From Paracorniculantispora psalliotae (lineage: Eukaryota; Ascomycota; Sordariomycetes; Hypocreales; Cordycipitaceae), in the NCBI GenBank assembly GCA_002796755.1, contig PHFE01000107.1, positions 2,387,427-2,451,426 on the forward strand: a stretch of 64,000 nucleotides of DNA, written 5' to 3'. Both the position numbers and the translations under genes were made by a program. Below, piece by piece: positions 31,511 to 41,172 of the stretch. The notes beneath the pieces were generated by a model. The model searched no databases and was not told the DNA's origin. It worked only from the letters and a program-made list of their open reading frames with translations. Position 1 is the first letter of the stretch. Every line of letters starts with the position of its first letter.

Positions 31511-33460
31511 ATGAAGCCGCCAACTTCGCGGCTACCCATCATTCGCATCGCCAAGGGCACGTTTTACCGGCACCACCCCAACGCGCTCTCCGAGCACCCC
31601 AACCCGTCACTCTTCGGTGACATCACCTTTGAGCTGCCGTCGAGCACCGACGCGCCGCAGCACTGGTGCGTCGTCGGCTCCTCGCTCGCCGGCAAGACTA
31701 CGCTCCTGCAGGCCCTCCGCGGCCGCCTGCTCTGCGACCCGCCCACGGCGCGCTCCTACCCGTACCTCTCCTCTGATGCCGTGTCGGCGCGCCTCAAGAG
31801 CCCCATCCGGGCCATCCAGTACGTCGGCTTCGACGCCGACCAGGCCGGCGGCGGCGGGATCGGCCGCTCGTCCGCCGTAACTACCTCGGCGTTTTTATCC
31901 GCCCGTTATGAATCGCACCGTGAAATCACGGATTTCTCGCTGCGCGACTTTTTGCTCGGCAACACGGAGCTCAACCCGCTGGAGACGTCCCTCGACGGCC
32001 AGGATGGCGCCATCTCGCCGGCGCTGCTGGAGCGCGTCGTCAGGGATCTGAAGCTGCAGCATCTTCTGGATCTCCCGGTGACGTTTCTCAGCAATGGGCA
32101 GGGCCGACGCGCCCGTATTGCGAGGGCGCTGTTGACGCAGCCGGAGGTGTTGCTGCTCGACGAGCCCTTCATGGGCCTTGATCCGCCGACAGTCTCGGCG
32201 CTCAGCCCTCTGCTGCAGTCTCTCTCCGAAAAGGCAAGCCCGCGGCTGATACTGAGCGCAAGACCGCAGGACCCGTTGCCCGAGTGGATTACTCACCTCA
32301 TCTACCTCCGCAGTGACTGCCAGGTTGGTTCCATGGGACCAAAAGATATGGTATTAGACGGGCTACGGAAATACGTGCAAGGCGTGCAGTCAGGTACTTT
32401 GACCGAGGATAAGACGATGCCTTTGCATGCCCTGGCCGAGGTCGGAAAAGTTCTTTCTTCTACAGGCCCATCTTCCACGGTGAACAGCAAGGATGCCACG
32501 GTACAGCAGTCAAATTCTACAGCAGAGCCTCTCGTTGAGATGGATGGCTGTAGAATCAGCTACAAGGATAAAGTGGTGCTGGGAAACTGGTCTCAAAAGA
32601 CTGACGGGGAAGCAAAGCAAGGCCTCGTATGGACTGTCCGTCGCGGCGAGCGCTGGGGCGTCTTTGGCCCCAACGGCTCCGGCAAGACGACCATTGTCTC
32701 CATGCTCAGCTCGGATCACCCCCAGACCTATTCGCAACCAGTCAAGCTCTTTGGCCGATCGCGCATCCCCGAACCCGGCTCCGGCCAGAGACCGCTCACC
32801 TTTTGGGACATTCAAGCCCGCGTCGGCCACTCCAGCCCAGAGGTGCACCAACACATGCCGCGCGGGCACTCCATCCGCACCATTGTGGAAAATGCATGGG
32901 CGCTGACCTTTGGCACAAAGGGAAAACTGGACGCGCTCGCCAAACAAAAGGTGGATGCTGCGCTGCGCTGGTTTGCACCGGAGCTGCGCCCCGTGAACGC
33001 GGCGGCGGCGGCCAACCAAGCCGACGATCTGAGGTGGGCAGACGACTACATGTTTGGCGAAATGTCGTTCAGCGCGCAGCGCGTGGCGCTCTTCATCCGC
33101 TCCATGATCAAAGGCACAGACATTGTCGTCCTAGATGAGGCGTTTAGCGGCATGGACGATGCCGTGCGCGACAAGTGCAGCTTGTTTCTCACCGCGGGTG
33201 AGAGCAAGACGTTTGTCGACGGCAAGATTGTCGATAGTGAAGCGGCCAAAGCTAGAAACGTTGTTGTGCCTGGCTTAACGGACCAGCAGGCGCTCATCTG
33301 CATTGCGCACATAAAGGAGGAGGTGCCCGACTGCGTGCGCGAATGGATCTGCCTGCCAGAGGCGAACACGGGTCTTCCGGCGCGCTTTGGAAGGCTTGAT
33401 GGGCCGCTGAGAAATAACGAGAACCGGTGGCAGTCAATTTGGGGTTTTGATTCTGAATAG
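31511..33460 (+). CDS. Soluble twin-ATPase ABC protein (yeast YDR061W-like)
   Basis: This is a single exon of 649 residues with no membrane segments. NBD1 has Walker A GSSLAGKT at 56-63, signature LSNGQ near 193 and Walker B VLLLDEPFMGLD near 213. NBD2 has Walker A GPNGSGKT at 386-393 and Walker B IVVLDEAFSGMD near 538. Its signature is replaced by MSFSAQR near 518, without the usual Gly. The arrangement matches fungal YDR061W relatives, which look like bacterial ModF/molybdate-type ATPases and may be mitochondrial. The biological role of the family is not settled. A degenerate second signature suggests that only one of the two composite ATP sites is fully active. Confidence 0.85.
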   Translation: MKPPTSRLPIIRIAKGTFYRHHPNALSEHPNPSLFGDITFELPSSTDAPQHWCVVGSSLAGKTTLLQALRGRLLCDPPTARSYPYLSSDAVSARLKSPIRAIQYVGFDADQAGGGGIGRSSAVTTSAFLSARYESHREITDFSLRDFLLGNTELNPLETSLDGQDGAISPALLERVVRDLKLQHLLDLPVTFLSNGQGRRARIARALLTQPEVLLLDEPFMGLDPPTVSALSPLLQSLSEKASPRLILSARPQDPLPEWITHLIYLRSDCQVGSMGPKDMVLDGLRKYVQGVQSGTLTEDKTMPLHALAEVGKVLSSTGPSSTVNSKDATVQQSNSTAEPLVEMDGCRISYKDKVVLGNWSQKTDGEAKQGLVWTVRRGERWGVFGPNGSGKTTIVSMLSSDHPQTYSQPVKLFGRSRIPEPGSGQRPLTFWDIQARVGHSSPEVHQHMPRGHSIRTIVENAWALTFGTKGKLDALAKQKVDAALRWFAPELRPVNAAAAANQADDLRWADDYMFGEMSFSAQRVALFIRSMIKGTDIVVLDEAFSGMDDAVRDKCSLFLTAGESKTFVDGKIVDSEAAKARNVVVPGLTDQQALICIAHIKEEVPDCVREWICLPEANTGLPARFGRLDGPLRNNENRWQSIWGFDSE

Positions 33461-33698
33461 AAGTAAAAGTGTCTATGTACCATAACTTGAATATAGCAAT
33501 AGAAACGACGAGAAACATTAAACCTGCGTCTATTTGAACGTCGCATTTTCAACAGGATCTATAAAAATCAAGAGTATTTTATTTTTTTATCGTTTTATCA
33601 ACACCACGTCATGAAACTATATACAAAAAGTTTATTTACATCCTATTCAGATCCACAGGCAACCACGCCTTCACTATCACGCAAGCGCATTCTTCGGC

Positions 33699-35201
33699 TT
33701 AGACAGCACCGGTAATAACGAAGCTGGCATCGTCATTGAAAGAGTTCTTGTTATCATAATCGTTATTGCCACCGGGGTAGGAGATGTGCACGCGAGCATC
33801 ATAGTGACGCCAGTAGCGCGCGGCCTGGCTCCAAGAGCGAATGGTGGAGCCCTGGCCGTTGATGCCGGTCTGGATGCAAAACGTGGCGTCCTCGGAGAAG
33901 AGCTTGGAGCCGTCGTTGCCGTTGACCACGAGGCCGTTGTTGGAGTGGCGGATGAAGCTGCCGCGGCGCTCATCGCTCTCAAACGAGTAGCAATCGCTGC
34001 TGCCGAGGCCCTGGCGGACGATCCAGCGCGCGCGCTGCTTCTGGCCGCCGTCGTTGACAAAGTCGATGCGCACGTCGTTGGAGTTGGGGTCGCGCGCAAT
34101 GTAGCGCGTCGTGCAGCACGAGGTGGTGGCGCGGAAGGAGACGGTCGAGCCGACCTGCACGGCCGGGCCGCTGTTGCGGCTCGCGGGGGCGTAGTTTTGG
34201 CGTGTAATGTCGGCCTGCACCTGGTCCTCGACGTCGCTGGACGGGTAGCCCTTGGTCATGACGCCCTCGTAAAAGGTGCCCTGCGAGGTGTGGCTGTTGT
34301 CGCCACCGATGCCGAGGACGATGGCGCCCTCCTTGGACATGGGGTCGTAGGCAACGCCGTCCTTGATCGGCGGGCGGGCGCCGTCGTAGATGCTGCGCAG
34401 GCCGCCGGCGTTGGCGTCGCCGCCGCGGATGGCCCAGTGATGCGGCTCACCGCGGAGCGTGGCCGTGACGAAGCGGTGCTTGATTTCCTTGCCGGCCGGG
34501 CGCTGGTCGACAAACTGGTTCAGGTACAGGCCGTTTTCCATCTCGGCCATGATCCACGGGCCGGAACCCGGAGGCCCGCCCGTGTTGCCAAAGAAGAGCG
34601 CCTCCATGTGGCCGTTGCCCGTGTCCGTGAGGCTCGTCTCACCGTTGCCATAGTCGAAGCAGCAGTTGTTGTTGTAGTGCGTGCCGTCGAACACGGCGTA
34701 CATGCCCTCCGGCTCGTCCCCGCGGGCCGTGCCGTTGGCGAGAGCGCTGCGGTAGCCCGTGCCGGGCGGGACAAAGATGCCGTAGGCCTGGTGCCCGTTG
34801 AGCGTGACGGGCGCACCCAAGGCGCCTGCCTCCCAGTCCGCGCCATTGTCCGGGCCCGGCAAGCCACCGCCAATGGCCTTGGTGGCATCGTTGCCGTGGC
34901 CGGACTGGTCAAAGATGGTGGCAATGGTGCAGACCGCACGGGAGCAGAAGCGGTCTTGCGTGGCAGCGTTGGCGACGCCGCCAGCCGACAGAGGGTAGAT
35001 GTTGGTGACCTGCCCGTCCGTGTTGCGTCTCACTGAATAGAGAGGGCCGGAGTAGTTGTCAAAGAGCGCACGGGTGGTGGAGTGCGCAGCCACGCAGGGC
35101 GTACCACCTCGAGCGTAGATATCGCAGGGTCCGGCACTAACAAGAGTGCCTGCGACCGCAAGGCTCGCGGCGTAAAGAGAAGTTTTGGAACGAGACGGCA
35201 T
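33699..35201 (-). CDS. abfB: Secreted alpha-L-arabinofuranosidase B, GH54 with CBM42
   Basis: This is a single exon of 500 residues, the usual length. A signal peptide covers about 1-23, followed by the family start GPCDIYARGGTPCVAAHSTTRA. The catalytic GH54 domain runs to about 335. It holds the vicinal disulfide motif NNCCFDYGN, the AEMENG segment with the expected nucleophile Glu and GIGGDNS with the expected acid/base Asp. A beta-trefoil CBM42 (arabinose-binding) fills the C-terminal 150 residues, with repeated SFxxDxxFxI-like units. It removes arabinofuranosyl side chains from arabinoxylan and arabinan outside the cell, and would work with the nearby GH3 beta-xylosidase. Catalytic assignments come from family knowledge. 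Confidence 0.95.
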   Translation of the reverse strand: MPSRSKTSLYAASLAVAGTLVSAGPCDIYARGGTPCVAAHSTTRALFDNYSGPLYSVRRNTDGQVTNIYPLSAGGVANAATQDRFCSRAVCTIATIFDQSGHGNDATKAIGGGLPGPDNGADWEAGALGAPVTLNGHQAYGIFVPPGTGYRSALANGTARGDEPEGMYAVFDGTHYNNNCCFDYGNGETSLTDTGNGHMEALFFGNTGGPPGSGPWIMAEMENGLYLNQFVDQRPAGKEIKHRFVTATLRGEPHHWAIRGGDANAGGLRSIYDGARPPIKDGVAYDPMSKEGAIVLGIGGDNSHTSQGTFYEGVMTKGYPSSDVEDQVQADITRQNYAPASRNSGPAVQVGSTVSFRATTSCCTTRYIARDPNSNDVRIDFVNDGGQKQRARWIVRQGLGSSDCYSFESDERRGSFIRHSNNGLVVNGNDGSKLFSEDATFCIQTGINGQGSTIRSWSQAARYWRHYDARVHISYPGGNNDYDNKNSFNDDASFVITGAV

Positions 35202-36491
35202 AATGTCGAAGATGTTACCAGTGACTTATACACGATGGTTGTTTGTGCTGAAGCAATTCCAAACTCCAAAAAGCGGCAGAGGACTTGCCATCTTATAGTT
35301 ATACAGTTCAGTACAGTCGACTGCAGTTTACATGCAGATCTGCTGCACAAGGCTCTCAAGGCGTTCAGACTGTCTTAAACGAAGTGTAAGCTTCACATTT
35401 CGTTCGGCGATTATCGAATGCGACCGTGTTAGTGCATCTCTGCTTAATAAACCCACTCGATAACTATATCGGTGGACTCAAAAGCGAATGGGCCGAAGCG
35501 ACTGTTGCGACGAAAATGGCCACTTATAGCTAGAAGGATTCGACGAAGGGCGGGCGTGGTGACATTGTCCAGTAAGCTATGGAGGTGTCGAATCCTTCGC
35601 CCCGGTATATGTGCGCAAGTGGGTGCGACCGCGCCGCATAAGGCTGCTGCGCCGACGTCCACAACCAGCGAAAAAAGCCGCTCCGTTGAATGAAGAGCGG
35701 ACAATTCGGCACTTGCTACGTGCATCTTTATAGGATTTGCATCTTGATAGTAAAGGGCGCCAGCAAATCAGTGCGGCACACGGCTGTCTTGCCCGTGGTG
35801 TGCGATCCACAGCATGCGGCTCTAGAGCGACGAGGCTGCAGGATTGCTTATTTTCTCTCTTTCCAGTACCTGGAGCGTCGAGTTCACACTAATTCATTTT
35901 GTTTGCGAACACTCAATATAGAGCTTGCTGTTGAGCCAAAAGGCCCGGAGTGCCCCGGCTCGTGTAATTAAGGCGACAAAAGAGGATCTTATGAGATCAT
36001 GAGTTTGCTCAGCTCAAACAGCTCTCCTACTGTTAACATATGTGTGCTTTTGAGACACTACCCGCTAATAAGCTAATTCGCACCTTGAGCTCTATCTCTC
36101 TTACAACTATGTTATAGTTTTCTATACGCAATTCCGATTTTCTTGCTTACACAATCTCGCCTGAGAGTTATTCCTGTGTGAATTTATCTCATACTCCTTG
36201 ATATATTTGGCCATTAAACTCGCAGCCTTTGCCTTACTCACAGCTCTAACCCTAGTTGTCGGTTTACCACCCCATCTTTAAGTCTCATACAAAACAAGAA
36301 GCAGACACACTTATATTGACCCATAGTAGAGGAATTTAGTTCCTCTCTACCATGGCACAACTACTGACTCGAACCACACACGCATCTCGCCTCAGGGGCC
36401 CGTTGAAGTAAATTCAAATTTGGAAAACCCTTTTTAGGTTGCTATAACTCAGCTGCAACCATCCGAAATCCAGGAAACTCGCCTGGAGAGC
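35202..36491. other. AT-rich spacer left of the tRNA gene
   Basis: The first 400 nt are the GH54 promoter side. From about 35980 the DNA is clearly AT-rich. A short inverted repeat, GAGGAA...TTCCTC, occurs near 36330-36345. No coding frame has protein features. A decayed repeat element next to the tRNA gene is possible but unproven. Confidence 0.45.
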
Positions 36492-36578
36492 GCCTGGTTA
36501 GCTCAATCGGTAGAGCGTGAGACTCTTAATAAAGAGATCACCATCTCAAGGCTGCGGGTTCGACCCCCGCATCGGGCT
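36492..36578 (+). tRNA. tRNA-Lys (anticodon CTT) with a 14-nt intron
   Basis: The acceptor stem GCCTGGT pairs with ATCGGGC, including two G-U pairs. The D arm has the A box TAGCTCAATCGG. The anticodon stem TGAGA (36518-36522) pairs with TCTCA (36544-36548), and the anticodon CTT is at 36525-36527. A canonical intron lies one base 3' of the anticodon at 36529-36542. The T arm GCGGG-TTCGACC-CCCGC has the B box, and a run of four T follows at 36578-36581 as the Pol III terminator. Mature length without CCA is 73 nt. The gene stands alone in an AT-rich stretch between the GH54 and GH89 genes. Confidence 0.95.
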
Positions 36579-37637
36579 TTTCCTATAATTACGATTGAAC
36601 CATGGCTTGGCTTCCTGGATATCTTTTTTGAACTGTGGCCCCCTTGAGGGTGACCGCAACTTTTTTTTTGTTGCTGTTTATTTCTCGCCGTAAATTTTCT
36701 CTTTCTGGTTTACTGAGAAAGTAAAAATGCCTCTGTTGCGTTGGGAAGGCTGTAGCGAAAAGGCACATGTCTCTAGCGTGATGTCAGAGGTTTCCTGGAG
36801 CCTTCCTCATGACTCGCGCACAATATTTCATAACAACACACTATCCTAGCATTCCTGATCAATTTTAATTAATCCGAGTACTTGTGGTTTGAATTTCTAG
36901 CTCGTCTGGCACTATAAAACTATTGATGAAATGACTTGCCATCACTGCAGTACTGACTGATTCAGACTACAGGAAGCACACATCGTGCTAGAGAAATAAA
37001 TGTGAGGACTCAGACACTCTTTATAGCCGTGGAAAACATGATGGCTAGCTATTGGTAAAGAAATAATCACATGCGCCCGTGGTGTTGTCTCAGATTCTCA
37101 TATAGACGCTCGTACAGTCGACCAAACTGCCAGTACAAGTACTCATGCTAACACTACCAGCTAGCCTGGTCAGAAATTGAAAGACTATACAAAGCTTATA
37201 TCAATTGACGAAAAATTCTATCACTTGAAGAGCCGTTTGTATGGAGTTGACTTCACTCGGCTGTTCTTTCAGTGACTAAACCGTTTTTCAGGATGATGCA
37301 AGTAACGCTGCCATACGTTGTAACTTGTAGAACTATGTGATAGGCTACATTGAACGGTACTGATGTTAGGCGCAAAAAAGCTCAACTCCAAATAAAATTC
37401 GAAGCATTCAGACACATTTTGAGTTGGCGGCACAGAGACTGAGGATGTAATCATCAACACGGCAGACACACTGCGTGGCGAACACCGCGCGACAGCAGCA
37501 ACTTTGAAGAAATTGTAAGAGGAACTGCATGGCAAGAAACGTTGCTTTGCTCTAACATACATGAGATTTATTTGGACGAAAATCGCTGGTTATGTTGCCA
37601 TACATGGTATTTTACCTACAATTTTCTCCTCAGATCA
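36579..37637. other. AT-rich spacer right of the tRNA gene
   Basis: About 1.06 kb lies between the tRNA and the 3' end of GH89. It is AT-rich, with T-runs near 36660. I see no gene or clear repeat. Confidence 0.45.
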
Positions 37638-40020
37638 TCACATAATATTTCCCCAGCGCTTCTTGACATCATCAATCACGTTCTGCACGTCCGAGGCATT
37701 TCTAGGTTCTGCTTCGCCACCAATATCATAGCCCTTGGTTTGCCACAAAGTTTGGAATCCTTCAATCTCCTTGCTCAACTCCGCATAATCCAACGAACCA
37801 CCGTGATTCTCCCTCGCGTCGACAAGTTTGTCTACAAAGATGCGCCAACGCTGGCTGTAGTATGTCGAGATCAGTCCCGACCACGCCTTGGCCGCATAAT
37901 CATTGAGGAGTGTCTTGGGTGCCCAGATGGTTACCTGGCTACGCGCATTGTACGCAATCGAATCTTGCTCACCCGTGCTTTGTCCCCACACGCGGGCGTC
38001 ATTCAGCCACTTGCGCAGCGTAAAGTGCTCCTGCGTGGACAGCAGCAGATCCAGATCGCCCAGGAATGCGAGCATCTTGTCGCCGAGTTTGGCAATATCG
38101 GATGCAGACTGTTTCTCTTCAAAAGCGGAGACAACATCAAGATAGAGATAATCAAAGGCGTTGCTCATTACCTGGCGGGTGACGTCCACGATATCCAGGC
38201 GAAACCCTGGCTCCGACCACAGACTTGGCTGTTCGGCAGCTGCGCTTAGGAAAAGGCCCCAAATATGTTGCAATGCTTTGGGGTCGTAATGAAGCGCAGT
38301 CGGTTTGCCAGCGGTCATATTGTACAAACCCGTCACGTTCGGCTTGAGTTGATAGACAGACACTGGCACGCCGATGAGATCCGAGGACTTGTAGTCGTAT
38401 ACAGTGGAACGCAAAAGCTCCCAGGCTTTGTAGAGAGTTGCTGGAAGCTTCTTCACGCTCGAGTAACGCCTTGTAGTCCATTCTTGGAAATAAGAAACCG
38501 TGTCAATAGGCGTCTTAGACCAGCTTTGATCGAAAAAGAGATCATATAGAACTTCGTTCCCCTCGTAGGCTTCCGTAGCAATGCCAAGTCCAACCATGGA
38601 GCCAGACTCTTGTAATGCCTCCATTGGATTGACTGTCGTGTTCGTAATTTTACCGTATAGATTCTGGTTGCCACCAAAATCGTGCACTTGGCACCAGATC
38701 CACGGGCGACCCGAATAGCTCTTGGTTCGCTGCCATTGTGGCGCTGTCTCACCAAAGAGATCGAGGATGACCATGCCTGCCTTATCCTCGGGCCCGCTCA
38801 GGTACGCGTCGATGCGCTCCTGAGACCAGAAATTGCCTTCGCTCAGATAAAACAACCAGCCTTGCATGATCCAAACCGCAGCAGGGTTCGCAGCCGTCAG
38901 CGCCTCATAAGATTTCTTGGAGACGTCGGTCAGATAGTCAGGTTCGCCGGACACCGGGTTGATCTCATTGAACTGATCCATGGCATACATATTTGTGACA
39001 TTTCCGTATTCCGCTATTTGCTTCTCAATGAAAAGCTTTTGGATTTCCGCATATGAGTCGTCCAGTGGGTTGAGGAACAGCGCGTGGGTCATGTTGCTGT
39101 CTTCGGGCAGTCCTCCCCACGCGGGAGCTCTAACGACGTCCGCATCGGGCTTCACACGTGTAAATGCATCTGGAACAAAGCCAGGGAATGCAGGAAGAAT
39201 AGGAGTGATGCCGAGTTGCACCATACGCGCAACAATCTTTTTTTGCAGGGCAAACTGCTGGTCGATCCAGGCGAGGGAAAGCTGGCCCTCAGGACCCCAA
39301 GTGCCTTTGATGTTCCCGAAACGATTCCAGGGCTGGAATGCTGGTCCGCTGAAGAAGGCCAAAATTTCTTCATCCTTCATGCCGAGCTGACGAAAGCTGT
39401 CGAGATAAATCTTTTCGTAGCCTACCCAGGCTAGCTGGAAATTGACACCATGAAGGGCCGCCCAGTCCAGTAGCTTCTCCCAGTCGTTCCATTGATACCA
39501 GGCGAAGGAATAAGCGAAAGTAACTAATTGCACTATGTGAGCGACGTCTGAATTTCATGCTACTCTCGCGCCTACCCGTGTTGAGATTGTACCGCCATGG
39601 GACCGAGCTGGAACCAGAAATAGTATTTGTTGGTAAGGGCAAGTGGCAGGGAAGTTTCTGGCTTCTATCAAAGAACCAAAAATCGTCAATTTTAAGAATG
39701 TCGTTTGCGTAGTGTCGCAGTCTGGCTACAAGTTAATTGTGAATGAGCAAAAGTTGAAATGCTTGCTCATACCCGCGCGCCAAAGCACTCAGTGTGGTGC
39801 CCTCCACGTGTATCTTTCCGTCTTTCGTGGCAGTGACCGTATAGTCGTCATTTGTAGGCGCATTCCAGCGAGACCAATTGCCTTTGTTGTCGGACAGGGC
39901 AAATTCGAAAGCGGCGCCTTTTCCATCCAGGAAGCGATCAGCGAGGGCGCGAATGCTGTCTGTCGGAGCAGCGTTGACGAGTAGGCTGGCGCCGAGATAT
40001 AAAGCGGCTAGAACTTTCAT
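37638..40020 (-). CDS. Secreted alpha-N-acetylglucosaminidase, GH89 (NAGLU family)
   Basis: Exons 40020-39773, 39721-39576 and 39532-37638 give 762 residues. The start MKVLAALYLGASLLVNA is a signal peptide; an in-frame upstream Met at 40053 would spoil it. GH89 removes terminal alpha-linked GlcNAc. The N-terminal domain ends in LRHYANDIL, followed by the conserved PWRYNLNTVQLVTFAYSF, and the barrel holds WEKLLDWAALHGVN. By comparison with human NAGLU, the acid/base Glu lies in DQFNEINP and the nucleophile in IATEAYEGNEV. The small second exon (146 nt) is required to join the domain. The first acceptor must be the second AG (CCAG) to keep frame. It is the middle gene of a secreted glycosidase group. 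Confidence 0.93.
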
Positions 40021-41172
40021 GACTGCAACGCCTTTTGAGAGTTGTACGAACATCGCGACTAAAATAATATATGCTCGTCTTTTTTATAACTATATATAAT
40101 GACGAAAATGGGCTCGGCCAGACCTGTAAACGTACTAGTGTTAGCGTACAGCGTGTGGCGCGAGCTGCAGCGATGGTGCCTGCCAACCTGAAAAGCAACG
40201 TTATCTACGGCACATTTAATACAAGGGTACAGGTGCCGGTTCGGCCTGTCATCAGCGCAGTGACTAAAAACGTCCACCAAAGATATCCGTTTCATTTGGA
40301 GAACCCTTGCAGCTGAATGCCGGATTTGGTGTCAGCAGTGACTGTGGCTACCTTTGCGACCATGGAGCCTGGCAAAACGTTCCAATGCGGGGAATTGTTC
40401 CCGGAGATATCCTTTAGTCCGACCATAGATTATTAGCTGTACCGATGGTTATCACGTCGATTGATCACCAGCCAAGATGACAATGCGCAAGTGGTGCACT
40501 TGAGTCGACTGGGGTGCCCAATTCAGCAGCGCGCTTGGATTCCAGGCTTGAGTGAAGAATAACCGCAAAGGCCTTTTCATTTTCACAGGATAAATACTCT
40601 ACAAATACAACATAAATTCAGATGGTTGAAGTTGATATTTAACTATATAATGGGCCGCGTACTATATACTAGAGCAGACAAAGGGCTTGAGTGCGTGCTC
40701 AGCTGAGGATTGAAAGCGACAGAGGTCAAAGCTACCAACAGTGTGCGAGGCGTACCCAATCTTTGCCCATTAATATGCGACAGAATTACCCATCTCCTAA
40801 TATAGAATCTCATCCGCCTTGTCCGCCAGTATTATGCTTCCGGTGGTGTAAATGACTCCTTTCTGTCGAGCAAGAACAAATCTTGAAGCGCAGGTTGAAC
40901 GATTTACGGGCTGCCTCATACGAAGGCATTTGGCTAGAGCAGCTGGACGGAACCAGGGTCTTCATATCCCGGCCCAAGCTTGATAAGGCGGAACTAATCG
41001 CGCTCAGCTGTGTTAGCAAAACCTCTTCCTTCAACGCCTCGATTGCTAGTGTCATCGTGGCTGCTGGGCATGGAGACGTGTTGAACATTCTTCTTGTTAT
41101 AGCTAACGTACTACAGTATATAAATCCTGCATCCTTTCATTGAAGTTTCAGATGCCCGGCACATTGAAAAAA
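40021..41172. promoter_or_regulatory. GH89 promoter region and GH3 3' end
   Basis: This 1.15-kb spacer between two - strand genes holds a TATATATA box at 40091-40098, about 71 nt before the GH89 start. I see no gene. The right half must contain the GH3 terminator. Confidence 0.5.
40091..40098 (-). promoter_or_regulatory. TATA box of the GH89 gene
   Basis: TATATATA lies 71-78 nt upstream of the start codon at 40020, a usual distance for an inducible fungal gene. The upstream in-frame Met at 40053 would leave under 40 nt, which supports the start at 40020. Confidence 0.5.

Noticed and set aside
33786..35036. 416-codon + strand frame over GH54
   Set aside because: It is a low-complexity antisense shadow of a clearly recognised GH54 enzyme.
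35980..37500. RIP-degraded transposon around the tRNA
   Set aside because: The DNA is AT-rich, but I could not find terminal repeats, a decayed polymerase frame or a clear excess of TpA over CpA by eye. A RIP-index calculation would decide.
40021..40053. GH89 start at the upstream in-frame Met (40053)
   Set aside because: It would put 11 extra residues before a well-formed signal peptide and sit too close to the TATA box.
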